Assembly: GCF_000972845.2 (NCBI RefSeq)
Contig: NC_040028.1
Span: forward strand, 18,226,871-18,290,870
Length of the DNA stretch: 64,000 bases
Direction of reading: 5' to 3'
From: Larimichthys crocea
Taxonomy: Eukaryota > Chordata > Actinopteri > Sciaenidae
A model generated the notes under the pieces. That model ran no database searches. It was not told the origin of the DNA and saw only the letters and a program-made list of their open reading frames with translations. The first letter of the stretch is position 1. Each line of letters begins with the position of its first letter. Positions 23,201 to 33,994 of this stretch are shown in pieces. Both the position numbers and the translations under genes were made by a program.

Positions 23201-24549
23201 ATGGATTACTGTGAAGTTTGGTTCAGACGTTCATGGCCCGCCTTCAGGGTCAACTGTAACAACTTTGGTGATCTGCCAACTCCGTGGCTGTGAAAAACTG
23301 CAGTTCCTCTAACGTCCACTTGAGACTGGCTCCAGAAGTGAGTCAGTCTCCATAAGCCCCCATGTTAAAAACTTCACAGCAGAAATAAACATGTTTACAG
23401 CCTGGTACAAAAAACAGTTTTGGTCTCTGTAGCTAATTTCCCCGTTCATGACAACTGTACTGAGGGTGAATTTATATACAACTCACCTGTTCACATTATA
23501 TTAAGGCTTAAAGTTATGCAGGATTAAGAGCGTGGACGCTTTGATTGATAGGTGGGTGCAGTTACAGATGGTTTGTTGGAGCAGCCAGGCGTCATTCAGC
23601 CGCCTTGGGGCTGCTGCTGATCTTTGCTTTGCTGATTTTTAGATTAGCTGGGAGGTGGAAGAGGCGGCGGCTCTTCAGAAACCTGTGGGTGACGTCAGTC
23701 ACTGTCAGTGGTCGCACCACTGAAGCCGAAGACAGCAGAGGATTGATTACTAAAACTAGATAAGATAAAAATCGATCTGCCTGTGCATGTCCTGAAACCA
23801 CGTCGTGAGTACAGTGCAGGACTCACAAAGACCTCGCGTTCACCACAGAGTGGGAAGTTCAAAACGAAGTTCCTTCAGCCAAAGTCTGTGTGAAGAGTAA
23901 CTGGATCTATTTGGTATATCCAACTGTTCTGTTTGATGAGTTTGTCTTTATCCGCCTGCCTTAATTATAATCGTTGTGACATAAAGTCCAGACTTCAGTT
24001 GAATCTCTTTTAACTGTAGTTAGAGACATCGCTGTGACGGATTTTCACGTCTTTGTAGGTTGAGTTTCTCTCGAATGAATAAGATCAAATGTTGATTAAA
24101 GAAACGTTCAAATAGATGCTGCGCAGCATAAATGTAAATGATTTAAAGTAAATGGAATAACATCGTTGATAAGGCCTTTTAAAGGTTTTCTTATCAAAGT
24201 TACTTAAAGTCTGCATGGTGACAGAAAGAGGGAAGAAAGTGCTGACAAAGAAAATCCACGAAGAAAACGTTTCTAGGAATGCTGCTTTTTCTTTCCCAAG
24301 CACGTCTTCTCTGATATAACATCCCACACACTCGGACGTGCGGTGATTCATCTTCCAAACTGCTCGTGCCGTTAGAAACCACAAAAAATGCAGAAAGCAC
24401 AAAGTCAGACTGTAACGGACGAAGACGAACGCGAAGCAGAAGAAAAGCCAAAAAAGAAAAGATGGAGGATGGAGCTCACCTCTAAGAGCCAACAGTGTCA
24501 GCAATACAACCAGACCCATTAACCTGAAGCAGAGCTGCTGGGATGCCAT
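20101..24549 (-). CDS. ecrg4: Augurin (ECRG4), secreted pro-hormone
   Basis: Four coding exons on the minus strand: 24549-24480, 22136-22089, 22005-21836 and 20250-20101. They total 438 nt, or 145 residues plus TAA; human augurin has 148. Augurin is a secreted/membrane-tethered precursor processed to peptides and linked to quiescence and neuroendocrine signalling (family knowledge). Residues 1-23 are a signal peptide ([20 protein letters not shown] core). RSKR at 68-71 is the conserved convertase site, followed by [13 protein letters not shown] and FMYMGFDE. The last exon encodes [14 protein letters not shown] and ends [15 protein letters not shown] further upstream at 24561 extends the frame, but the ATG at 24549 is the eukaryotic start. 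The gene is convergent with uxs1. Confidence 0.95.
20251..21835 (-). other. ecrg4: ecrg4 intron 3
   Basis: 1.6 kb without a recognisable gene. It contains a short GGC run at 20323-20340, an AACCC-rich patch at 21429-21450 and a CA tract abutting exon 3 (21812-21835). Confidence 0.7.
21812..21835. repeat. (CA)n/(GT)n microsatellite forming the ecrg4 exon 3 donor
   Basis: About 24 bp of CA on the plus strand. Read as GT on the minus strand, its first GT is the splice donor of ecrg4 exon 3. Confidence 0.9.
21836..22005 (-). CDS. ecrg4: ecrg4 exon 3 (processing site and augurin core)
   Basis: 170 nt between acceptor catctag and a donor that begins a (GT)n tract. It encodes the core with [14 protein letters not shown], then [13 protein letters not shown] and MYMGFDEQ. 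Confidence 0.95.
22089..22136 (-). CDS. ecrg4: ecrg4 exon 2
   Basis: 48 nt between acceptor ataacag and donor gtaacg. It encodes [16 protein letters not shown], the equivalent of the basic KLKLMLQKR region of mammalian augurin. It is short and less conserved, and is chosen because phases join exactly on both sides. Confidence 0.85.
23155..23290. repeat. Degenerate teleost dispersed repeat
   Basis: The text caccatgaggttcacatttgtggttctgagt followed by tgaagtttggttcagacgttcatgg is a piece of the same common fish repeat as at 1631-1850, recognised from memory. Confidence 0.5.
23280..23700 (+). repeat. Dispersed repeat family, copy A
   Basis: Shares long near-identical stretches (for example gtagctaatttccccgttca and cctgttcacattatattaag) with copies at 25500-26110, 56400-56545 and 59328-59720. 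Confidence 0.85.
24480..24549 (-). CDS. ecrg4: ecrg4 exon 1 (signal peptide)
   Basis: 70 nt coding, from ATG at 24549 to donor gtgagc. It encodes the 23-residue hydrophobic signal sequence plus one base. Confidence 0.9.
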
Positions 24550-25499
24550 CTTGTTACCCACTCAGTCTTTCACAGAGCTGCGAAGCTGTGCAGGAACTTC
24601 TGCAGGAAAAGTGGGAGGCAACCCAGACTTTTCCAAGTGGAAACTGGCCCGTGGAGGTGGAATGTCGTTTACCTCCTCGCCTACAGACACAAGACTGCAA
24701 GTGGGAGCTTTTTTTTTTTTTTTTTTTTGTGCGCTCTTAAATGAATTTTCATGTGTAGCCTCAGGTACTTTTCCATCTCCCATAAATCAGCACATGAGCA
24801 GCAGAGAGGAGGATGAAAAAAAAAAGCAGAGTTTCATGTGTGACTGTAGTTTGTGATGCATGTTTCATCTGTGGAGAAAGACTTCAGCACAAAGGCGATG
24901 TAGATAATAAAAGAATGATTGTCTGAAGTTGTGCACAGTGTTTCAGACGAGAACGCCAAGAATCTGGGTAGTGAATCAGTTTCTGCAGTGACCATCAGTG
25001 AAACACCAGAGACTTTCTGTGCTGCAGTCATCCAGCCTATTGATACTATGAGAGGCGGAGTACACGTCTTGAGGGAGTCTCATTATTTTCCAAAAAAGTA
25101 CAAAAAGGTCTGCTGTGACAATAAAGTGCGATGCCGCAGCTGAAATTAGCCGAGGGCGGCGTGAATCTGAAATCTTTCAGTCTTAATTGCTCCAGCTAAA
25201 CCTCCCTTTGGTTAAACCTTTAGCCCAGAGAGATATCCGCGTCCCCTAGTGCTTCATTTCAGCGTGCGTGGCGTGCATTTTATCTCGCCTCTTGTCTTTT
25301 GATCATCCTTTCGAAGCGGGGCGTGTTTCAAAGCAAACATCTCTCCACAGTACCGCCGGTGGCCAAATTGGTAGCAAGGCTTGAGAGGTGGCATCGTATT
25401 CAGCTCTTAAATAAAACATAACACACCCAAGCTCAGTCTCTATATTTAAAGCTGGCGTGCATTAGCTGATGTCGATGACTTTTTACCATCAGCCGCCGT

Positions 25500-26110
25500 A
25501 AATTACTGGTCATACCCATAGACCGTATAAATAATGGACGTCAGCACCCTTCTTGCTCTGGTCAACCTCTTGGTAGTCTTGCCTCGGCTAAATTGGTCAT
25601 GCAATCCATCTGTAACGACATCCACCTGTCAATCAAAGCGTCCACACTCTTTTTTTTAAAGATTATTTTTTTGGCCTTTAATGATAGGACAGCTGAAGAT
25701 AGACAGGAAGCAGAGAGAGGGGGAATGACACGCAGTAAACGGCCGTCCGATGCGGGATTCGAACCTGGGCCAGCTGCAGCGAGGACTATAGCCTCTACAC
25801 ATGGGGCGGCTGCTTAACCCACTATGCTACTGACCGCCCTGCGTCCACACTCTTAATCCTGCATAACTTTAAGCCTTAATATAATGTGAACAGGTGAGTT
25901 GTATATAAATTCACCCTCAGTACAGTTGTCATGAACGGGGAAATTAGCTACAGAGACCAAAACTGTTTTTTGTACCAGGCTGTAAACATGTTTATTTCTG
26001 CTGTGAAGTTGGACATTTGAACATGGGGACTTATGGAGACTGACTCACTTCTGGAGCCAGCCTCAAGTGGACGTTAGAGGAACTGCAGCTTTTTTTGGCA
26101 CAGAGGTTGC
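25500..26110 (-). repeat. Dispersed repeat family, copy B, interrupted by a SINE
   Basis: The reverse-complement match to copy A covers about 25605-25652 and 25855-26100. The 188-bp SINE at 25653-25840 splits it. The 5' part at 25500-25600 has catagaccgtataaataatgg, a common fish repeat phrase. Confidence 0.8.
25653..25840 (-). mobile_element. tRNA-derived SINE with 14-bp target-site duplication
   Basis: On the minus strand the element starts gggcggtcagtagcatagtg, with an A-box-like TAGCATAGTGGGTTAAGC and a B-box GGTTCGAATCC, and ends in a T/A-rich tail. It is flanked by identical gcgtccacactctt copies at 25639-25652 and 25841-25854. The interrupted repeat family provides an empty site at 23540-23570. 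Confidence 0.85.
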
Positions 26111-27804
26111 AGCTTGGTCACACCTGACGAAGGAGGACTCTAGTTTCAAAACTATTAATTGCATTTAATTGAGGAAGAGTGTGTTTTTAATACGTAGTGT
26201 GCCCTTTATCGTGTTTGTACGATGGTTTGTTTTTATTCATCAGTTTCACGTCTGGCACATCTGGTCGAATTCTTGGCCGAGGCCCAAGAAGACAAGATGA
26301 TGAGTAACAGGTCGAGTTCAGGTTCACTCGAAAAGCTGATAAGAGACACAACAGAGGAGAAAGAAATGTTTCCAGATGCTTGTCTCTCGGTGCTTCCTAT
26401 CACAGCTTTTACTTTATAGACGTTTCATTCACAAACTCTGATTCTACTGGGCTGCAGCTTGTAATGTATGTGTGTGTGTTTGTGTGTGTGTGTGAGAGAG
26501 AGAGGGGAATTGTTTGGATTGGAGCTACAAACAGTCTCTCTGTCTTCACAGGTGGAGCTGGAATGCAGGAAACCCAGAGACTGCCAGCGATACTCTGCTG
26601 AAGCATTTTGGAAAAGGAGCGAGTGACCAAACAAAACACAGAAAGACGGACGAGATGAAGGGTAGGAGGACACATCTGAAGGACTCTCATGCTCTCATGC
26701 TCTCGTTGTTATTGTCCAGGCTCAGCCAGAAGTGGCTCCATCGGCTTTCTAAAGCTTGCATTTCTCTGGCCGTGTGCCCACGCATAATCACTCACACTAG
26801 GATAATGGAAAGCGAAGAGATCCGTTCATTCTCCAGTGCGTTGAACTCAGTCACGTCTCATGAGCTGTAAAGCCACCAGTACTGCTCAGACATTCCCATA
26901 GACGTGATTTCCCCTGTGTTTTTATCCATCAGATGCCTCTGAGGAGGAGCAGGCCGAGTCTTTACGAAAGCTCCTCTGTCCTCAGGCGTTCATTTTCATT
27001 GCAGATGAAAAACAAAAAGTACTAAAGGAAAAACAGATGTCTGAGGATTTATGGCATACAGATACAGATTTGTGTCTCGGAGTGTGAGATTTGAAAATCC
27101 CAAAACACACCGTGTGGATACAGAGACAGACACTGATCTCCGTCCTTCAGGTGCAATCTGTAATTCTATAGAGGCGGAGAGAAGACATCATTTCTGACAA
27201 GATGAAGAATTTCATAGCCACCTGAAACCTTTATCTGACATCCGGTTTGATCTCCACGCATTTAAATAAACCCCACACTGTGCTGGGAGGCAGAGCAAAG
27301 CATCGACTCACATTCAGGTACAAGGCTTTCTTTTTATTTGCCTACAAAAGCGTGAAATGAGCAACTCCATGCCGCGGCGTTTCCCGGACAAAGATGAAGC
27401 AGAATATGGTAATCTCACTCATACATGTGAATGCTCCTCGTATTGACAATCTCGAGTGTTTTGACCCGAGTCAGATTTGCTTTGCAGAGTCTGACGCACA
27501 AACACTCAAACTCAGACCGAAAAGATGGAAGGAAGAGACCGCGTGTCCTCTTTTAACAACTCAATAAAACATCCAGATCATTTGACTTTATTAAAAACGC
27601 CAATACAGCAGTGTTAAAATACTCCATTACAAGACAAAGTCCTGCACTCAAAGTGCTACTTAAGTAGAAATACACGAGTATTATCAGCTACTGATTTATG
27701 AGGCACGCCACGCTCAGACGAAGCCAAGTCTGATGCTTCAACATGAGCATACGGTCGATTTAACACCTCTGAATGTGAACAGTATAACCGTCAGGAAGGT
27801 GAAC

Positions 27805-27810
27805 TTTATT
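27805..27810 (-). promoter_or_regulatory. Candidate polyadenylation signal AATAAA (otospiralin-like gene)
   Basis: Minus-strand AATAAA about 280 nt past the stop. It is inferred from position only. Confidence 0.4.
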
Positions 27811-28089
27811 ACAGGACTGTATATTATATAATACAACATCTGTTTGGACCCAAAACATGATGCCACTGTGTACAATTCTCCTAATTGTTTATGTATGATC
27901 CATAAAACCATTTAAAGGGTTAACGCTTCCATTATTTTCTCCATATTATCCAAATAAACATTTCATAGATTAGGGAAAAAGGTTGATCGATATATAAATG
28001 ATATATAATCCTCCAAACTACCTTTTGGTTGTTTAAACTGTAAACATCCGTTAAAGGTGACCCGCCCTCAGACTCTTAAATCTGTGCCT

Positions 28090-28319
28090 TCACTCCTCAG
28101 GCTCAGGGACGGGCTCAGGATGATCGTAGCCCAGCCCGTTGCCGATGGGGAAGTGAGCCCAGAAGGTCCGAGCCAGGTCCTCCATCCCCTCGTAAGCCGC
28201 CCGAGCTCGCATCTCCTCGAACCACCCGAAAAAGTCTGACGACCACATGCCCCAGTAGGGCAGGGTTCGCTTCTCCCGCTCTTCCTCGATCCCGCCGGCT
28301 TCGTCGGCCCCTTCTGCTC
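28090..28319 (-). CDS. Otospiralin-like exon 2 (otospiralin domain)
   Basis: 230 nt after acceptor attgacag, ending TGA at 28092-28090. It carries the whole otospiralin domain and the acidic tail EPVPEPEE. Confidence 0.9.
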
Positions 28320-28517
28320 CTGTCAATGGTGGTGGGGGGTGGGAACAAGAGACAGAAAAAGGGAGGTGTGAAATAATGTTCACATCTCGTCAATCATGTC
28401 AGAATTGCTGTTTGTCATGTCACAGTGTCACAGTTCGATTCACGTCGACACACCTGTGGGAGGCAGGAAGCCGAGCAGAAGGGAACAGAGCATCGCGGAC
28501 GCGTACAGAGCGTGCAT
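28090..28517 (-). CDS. Otospiralin-like small secreted protein
   Basis: Two coding exons: 28517-28454 and 28319-28090, 294 nt, 97 residues plus TGA. Residues 1-21 (MHALYASAMLCSLLLGFLPP) form a signal peptide. The mature part contains LPYWGMWSSDFFGWFEEMRA at 41-60, then MEDLARTFWAHFPIGNGLG, closely following human otospiralin (MPYW..SDFW, IEDMARTFFAHFPLG). Otospiralin is a small secreted protein of inner-ear fibrocytes needed for hearing; its molecular activity is not established. This protein adds an acidic linker with REKR (36-39) before the domain and a Pro/Glu tail. Acceptor ttgacag and donor gtgtgt join in phase. Whether this is the direct orthologue of human OTOS (2q37) or a paralogue cannot be decided here, so no symbol is given. 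Confidence 0.87.
28454..28517 (-). CDS. Otospiralin-like exon 1 (signal peptide)
   Basis: 64 nt from ATG at 28517 to donor gtgtgt. It encodes 21 residues plus one base. Confidence 0.8.
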
Positions 28518-30084
28518 GCTTCCAGGATCTGAATATGAATAACATGATGATGTGTAATATTTCCCATGAGAACACCATGTACCCAACATAAATGCATGTT
28601 ATCTATAAAGATGAAGAAAAGCCTCCGTGTGTGTGAAGACTTTGCTTTATCAAATCTGCCTCCGCTTACCTGATCAGCAGGATAACGTGCTCGCCGTCCT
28701 GTCGCTCTTTCTTCTCTCTCTGACTGATCTCAGGCTGAAGGCTGCGTCTCGATTCGGGGTGGACAAGAAGGAGGACATGTTTGTCTTTCACATTTGTCTG
28801 AAGCACGTCAGAGACTCTTTCCTCACACCTCTCGCGTCCACTCGTGTAAGCAAATATAACCTTGCGGCTTCTAGTTTAAAAGTGTCCTGATGTGTCGTTG
28901 AAATGTTTTTTAGCTGAGGTGATTAAAATAAACGAGGTCACATCTGGATCCAGTCGTGCACAAATTATTCTTAGTACAACATCAGTTCATCTTAATGTTG
29001 TTGTCACAACCATCAAGAGCTCAGTGTGAACATTTTAGAGCTACTTGGATTAATATAGATATTTCTCAGATGAAAAGAGACGAGTGAAACCGTGGATGAA
29101 AGCTGACTGTACCAGACAGTTTTCACACCTGGTGTTCAGACAGACTGAACCAACATTCAGCCACAAAGTGTGAAGATGGAGAGTTGTTTTCTGATTTCAC
29201 TCCAATTTGTCTGTTTGTTTTTCCTCTGAGGACTTTCTTTGGACTGAATTCACGCTCTGTCTTTCTGCTGCTGCTGTGGAGATGATCGTTGCCGACGACA
29301 GTAAAATTTGCAGACTTAATGTTTTTCTGTATTTTTCTTGTTGTAGGAAGAAACAAACAACTAAATTGGCCTTGCAGTGCTGTTAGTAACACTGAGTCTC
29401 AAACCCATTCTTTCTTTAAAGAAATAGCTCTCAGATGTAAAGTTAAGAGAAAAATATATAAAGCAAATTTAATTCCTAAAACCTGAACACAAACAGGAGT
29501 AAATTGTGCAGTTGTTGGCTGATTGTAATTGAAATAAAGTTTAATATTTTGATCTTTTTATTCAACATTACTGAAATTAACTATCTTTTCCAAGAGTGTC
29601 ATGCCCAAATTAGGCAGCCAAAAACATGAACGTGGCAAACATTTGAATTGTTTTAAATTATTAATACAATTTCTCACGATCAAACTGTGTGAGCACAGTG
29701 GAATAAATAATCGTGTCATCAGCATAGAAGTGGAGATTCACATCAGCAGATTTTGGTGCTTTGGTGTGGACAACAACAATGGAGATCTATGGCAATTATC
29801 ATATTTTGACTGACCTCCTTTCAAACTAGTCAGTGTCTACTTAATTTCTACAAACAAAAGCAGCATCTGTAGGTACGGGACCAAGACTTTGACACTGGGA
29901 ATGTTCTGGATCTGAGTAATATTGACCGGTCACGTTTGACTTTGGTTGCAACAGTCTCTCTGGAAAGCAAAAGACAGATTGGCCATCATCAGCAGATGAA
30001 AATTTAGCTTTTCATTTGTTTTTTTCTCACTAAATCTTACATACTGGACCTTCTTTTTCCAATATTTAAAGGTATTTTTTAAAA

Positions 30085-30305
30085 CAAAATGCCAAATATT
30101 TGATGGTTCCAGGCTCTCAAATGTAAGAATAAGCTGCTTTTTTGAGGCTCACATTATAGTTTATTTAATATTTTGTTGGTTGATCACCGTGTGGTCTAGG
30201 AAATCGTGATGGACATTTCCACTGTTTTCTATGTTTTTCAAGATTGATTAATTGGGAAAATAATCTACAGACTGATCAATAATAATAAGTTAGTTGCAGC
30301 CCGGT
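30085..30305 (+). repeat. Old teleost dispersed repeat ending gttagttgcagccc
   Basis: Phrases aaaatgccaaatatttgatggttcc, gctctcaaatgtaagaataagctgc, attaattgggaaaataatctacag and gttagttgcagcccgg match a very common fish repeat, recognised from memory. A related piece is at 60045-60240. Confidence 0.6.
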
Positions 30306-30773
30306 GGAGTGACGAGCTTCGACCGCACAGGAAACAGATTCACAGATGAAAATGGTCTTTTCGTGAGATTTGGTAAGAAAAAGTCCAGAACATCTCCAAC
30401 ATTATCCTTCAAGAAATAAGCAGCCCGTGGTTGAGAGAGGATGCAACGTAAAGGAAAAGACAAGATAAAAGCATTTCCATTAGTTGAAGCACATTGATGT
30501 GAATGTGTGCAGCTGAGATTTTAAACTACAGATCCTGTAAGATGAGACAGTAATATGAGGTGGAGAGAAGAAAAGTAGACAGCAAGTCAAAGGGAACCAT
30601 TATCTTAGCAGCAGCAGTTTGCAGTAATGCTTCTGTACTGATGAGGCCATCAATATACCACCTCATTTACCTTGTTGCACCTTACAGCACTTATCACACC
30701 ACGCTTTCACACAACCACTCATTATCAACACTACTGCCTTTCCTTCATACGTCCGTGTTGCTTCTCATTTTGT

Positions 30774-30797
30774 TATATATATATATATATATATATA
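30774..30797. repeat. (TA)n microsatellite
   Basis: 24 bp of alternating A and T. Confidence 0.95.
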
Positions 30798-32144
30798 GTA
30801 TGGACTGGTAGATGGACAGGTAAATGGACCGGCTTTCTCGTCTTCCAACCACTCTTGTGCTTTACATCACAAAGCAGCGTTCACACACTGATGACTGCCG
30901 ATGTGAGAATTAGTAACTAATGCTCACGCAGCCTTGGGAGCAATTTGGGGCTGAGCATCTTCAACAAGCAGAGCCTGTTGAACTCCTGACCTTCTGATTG
31001 TTGCTGATCTGCCTCTAAGCCACAGAAACCCCAATGAATATATGTATTTATTGAAGCTCTTGGTGCCAGGAGCAAATTCTACACAATGCATTGGACGGCA
31101 TGTAATCTCTGGACCCGTTGGCCATCATCGTATAAAAATTTGCTTCTTTTTTTTTAAGTTATCTGCAAGTGAAGGTTATTCAGTTGGTTACATTGGCTGA
31201 CCCACTGGTACCGGTGCCAAGAGCAAACTCTACACAACAGTGTAGCTGCATGGGATTGCTTGAAAAATCCTTTTAATAGGCTGAGAAACGAGTGCAAAAA
31301 GAGAGGCCTCAAGAAACTCATACATTCTTCTCTTGATAACGAGACAGCCTGGAGCCACCACATGTACATTTCAACATTTTCTAGCACAGACTGTAATATT
31401 TATTGTGACCTGACTTGGTTTAGTCGGTGCAGTTGCGACCTCTTGTAGTCCATTTGTAGGCGTTTGACGACTCTTTTTTTTGGGTAAAGAGAGCAGGTTT
31501 CCAGTCCTTTATCCTGTTTGTGTCGATACTTTTTTGGTTAAAGTTTGGTTAGCGACGGTGTCTTGTACATTTTGTTGACCGTGGCGTATCTGTTGCCAGC
31601 GCAGGTTCTTCGACAGACGCGGTTTCCAGGTCTTTTACCACAATCAACAGACACTCTTGTTGCTGCCGAGTCCTCGTGTGATTGTGTCTGGTCCCTTTTT
31701 TCCAGCAACCTACTGTGTTTAAAAAGGGAGACTGATTAGACAAATGGATGCAGGTGTGCTAATCACCTCCCCTGGCACTGCTCTCCACATTCACTATAGA
31801 TAGAAATGTACTTCCTAGAGGTGAGTATATGATGGATGCTTTCCAGACAGAGACAGATGGTTTATTAGTTGGCTGTCGGTGGGGGAGAGAGAGAGATTCC
31901 AGTTTATTTGCATGGAGTGTGTGCATTTTGGGATTCATTTTGGTCTGTTCTGTGAAACACACAAGTGTCAGTTAGTTTCTGGATTTGATCTTGATGCAGA
32001 TGTTAACTCTTTCAAAGTGTTGGTGTGGAGTTGACTTTGCTGCAGACACTGTTGTCTTGTCGTGACTCTCTGAACTTTGCACAGCACCCCGAGGTGTTTT
32101 CTGATTTGATCTGTCTTAAACTGACCTAAACAAGGCTCAAATGA

Positions 32145-32198
32145 ATGTTGCTTTTTATTGCATGGGCACGCATGTTGCTTTTTATTGCATGGGCACGC
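32145..32198. repeat. Perfect 27-bp tandem duplication
   Basis: The 27-mer beginning atgttgctttttattgcatg occurs twice head to tail with no mismatch. Confidence 0.95.
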
Positions 32199-33236
32199 AG
32201 TTACAAGGCAACATCACAGATTCTTTTAGGTTTTATTTATTTATATACATGGCACCAATATTCTGTTCTCTTTAATAGAAGGCAATGAACCGTGATTGCA
32301 ATAAACACTAAACTGGGACCAGAATCAATGGATGGTATAATAAAATAAATTGACGTTTACCAGCTGGAAAACACAATGACAACACAAGAAGCACAGTACT
32401 GCCATCTTGTGGAAATTTAAAGGGTGGACAGATATGCAAAATCAAAATATCCTCCTCCTCTGTTGGTTTTTAAAAAAAATTATCACATATATTAACATGT
32501 GACGTGGCCATACCTTCCAAAGGTAGCATAATAATGTAACTATTCTCAAATATAGTACATAAACCACAGCACTGCGTGGAGGTCTGCTGAGGTGTTTCCA
32601 TCGTCATACTCATGTAGATATGAAATCCCAACTCCTGGCAGCCCTGTGCTATCAAACCTGAGGCAGATGGTGGTTTAATCGTGACTGATGCAGACGCGAA
32701 ACCGTCTCCTCAGACTGTGATTACACGCCAGCTGACGGACACAGTGCGTAAGAGAGAGCTATTCACCAGGCAGGACTGGATCGTCCTGAACGGACTTTTG
32801 ATGGCTGACAGAGTTTGTCCACAAATTCTCAGATTATTTCCTTCATTAAACATCACAGTGTAAAAACACTGGAAGGCCCTGAAGTATGAACAATGACTCT
32901 GTGTAATGTTTTATCTTGTTCAGGCCGTATTAAATCAACTAGATTATACTTTTTTGGCTGTATTAGGGTAATCCATTATGTACATATATAAGTTTTTGTG
33001 TCATATTCTGAAAAGGCCATTTGATACACAGTAAATGTACAAATTACAAGCACCTAATCAAAAGTCCACAGTACTGAAGAACCTGTTTGTAAAAGTAATT
33101 TAGAACCAACTGAATTAAGCTCATTATCTAGAGGCTTTGTGTTAATGATCCCGTTGTCTCACCTGACGCCTGGTTTGTGACAGCACAGATGTCATGTGTT
33201 TGGAACACAGGTTTGGGTGAAAGATTGGGCAGCTGC

Positions 33237-33345
33237 AGCTCAGGTGGTGGAGTGTGTTGGCCATCAAATGTAGAGCTGATCATTCAATCTGTGGCTCCTC
33301 CTGTTAACGTGTCAAGGTGTCCTTGAGTGAGGGGCAGGGTTTAGC
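33237..33345 (+). mobile_element. Degenerate tRNA-derived SINE-like sequence
   Basis: The text gctcaggtggtggagtgtgt, then a weak B-box-like gatcattcaatctg, then ggctcctcctg and gtgtccttgagtgag follows the layout of a common fish tRNA-type SINE. It is heavily mutated. Confidence 0.4.
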
Positions 33346-33769
33346 CCCATGTGCTTTGCTTACAGCCAAACATCAACAAGGTCACCAACAGCAGACAATA
33401 TCACTGACTAGTCCAACAGCAGTCAGTCCAGCTCGGCATCTGTCTTTCAGCCTTTTATTTCACCAAGCTCTCGCCAACCACTAAAAGTCAGTCCCAGATT
33501 TACTAATCTGGTGGCTACTTGCTCGGCCTTTTTGGCTCTGTCCATAGTGGCTGCTGAGCATGGTTACATTGCCCACTTGCAAAGCTCTGGTTCTGGCATG
33601 ACAGAAGAGCATAAGGAGCACATTTGAAAAATGTAATTGAGTTCTGACGTTATTCTCAGAATTTTGATTTTGAATTTTCTGACTTTAGAAAAAAAAGAAT
33701 CACACAGAGTTTTAAAGATTTCTTCCTTCTTTTTTTTTAGAATTCTGACTTTTTTCTGAATTTTTTTTT

Positions 33770-33779
33770 NNNNNNNNNN
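33770..33779. other. Assembly gap (10 N)
   Basis: Unknown bases inside the A/T-rich array. Confidence 1.
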
Positions 33780-33964
33780 TTTAAGAAATATTTTTCAACA
33801 TTTTTTAAATTCTGACTTCTTTTATTTTTAGAATTGACTTTTAAATATTTTTTTGTTAGAATGTGGTCTTTTTTCTAAAGAAATAAAAATTTTAAAAATG
33901 AATTTTTTTAAAGAATTCTGACTTTTTTTAAAAAAATACATTTTTTTAGAATTTTGACTTTTTT

Positions 33965-33994
33965 NNNNNNNNNNNNNNNNNNNNNNNNNNNNNN
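33965..33994. other. Assembly gap (30 N) at an orientation switch
   Basis: Unknown bases exactly where the array flips from T-rich to A-rich. Confidence 1.

Larger units (their letters stand above)
22137..24479 (-). other. ecrg4: ecrg4 intron 1
   Basis: 2.3 kb. It holds a degenerate repeat at 23155-23290 and copy A of a four-copy dispersed repeat (about 23280-23700). No exon is seen. Confidence 0.7.
24550..28089. other. Intergenic region between ecrg4 and the otospiralin-like gene
   Basis: 3.5 kb. It should contain the ecrg4 promoter near 24550-24800, copy B of the dispersed repeat with a SINE inside, and a GT/GA tract at 26465-26505. I see no further coding exon. Confidence 0.6.
28518..33639. 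other. Intergenic region, no gene seen
   Basis: 5.1 kb between the otospiralin-like gene and the A/T array. It includes an old dispersed repeat (30085-30305), a TA microsatellite (30774-30797), a perfect 27-bp tandem duplication (32145-32198) and a degenerate SINE-like piece (33237-33345). Short ORFs here show no recognisable domain. Confidence 0.6.

Noticed and set aside
24550..24561. Longer ecrg4 start at 24561
   Set aside because: The triplet at 24561 is GTG, not ATG. The ATG at 24549 gives a normal signal peptide.
25723..25840. Possible tRNA gene from A- and B-box matches on the minus strand
   Set aside because: No cloverleaf arms or anticodon stem can be built. The boxes belong to a SINE with a target-site duplication.
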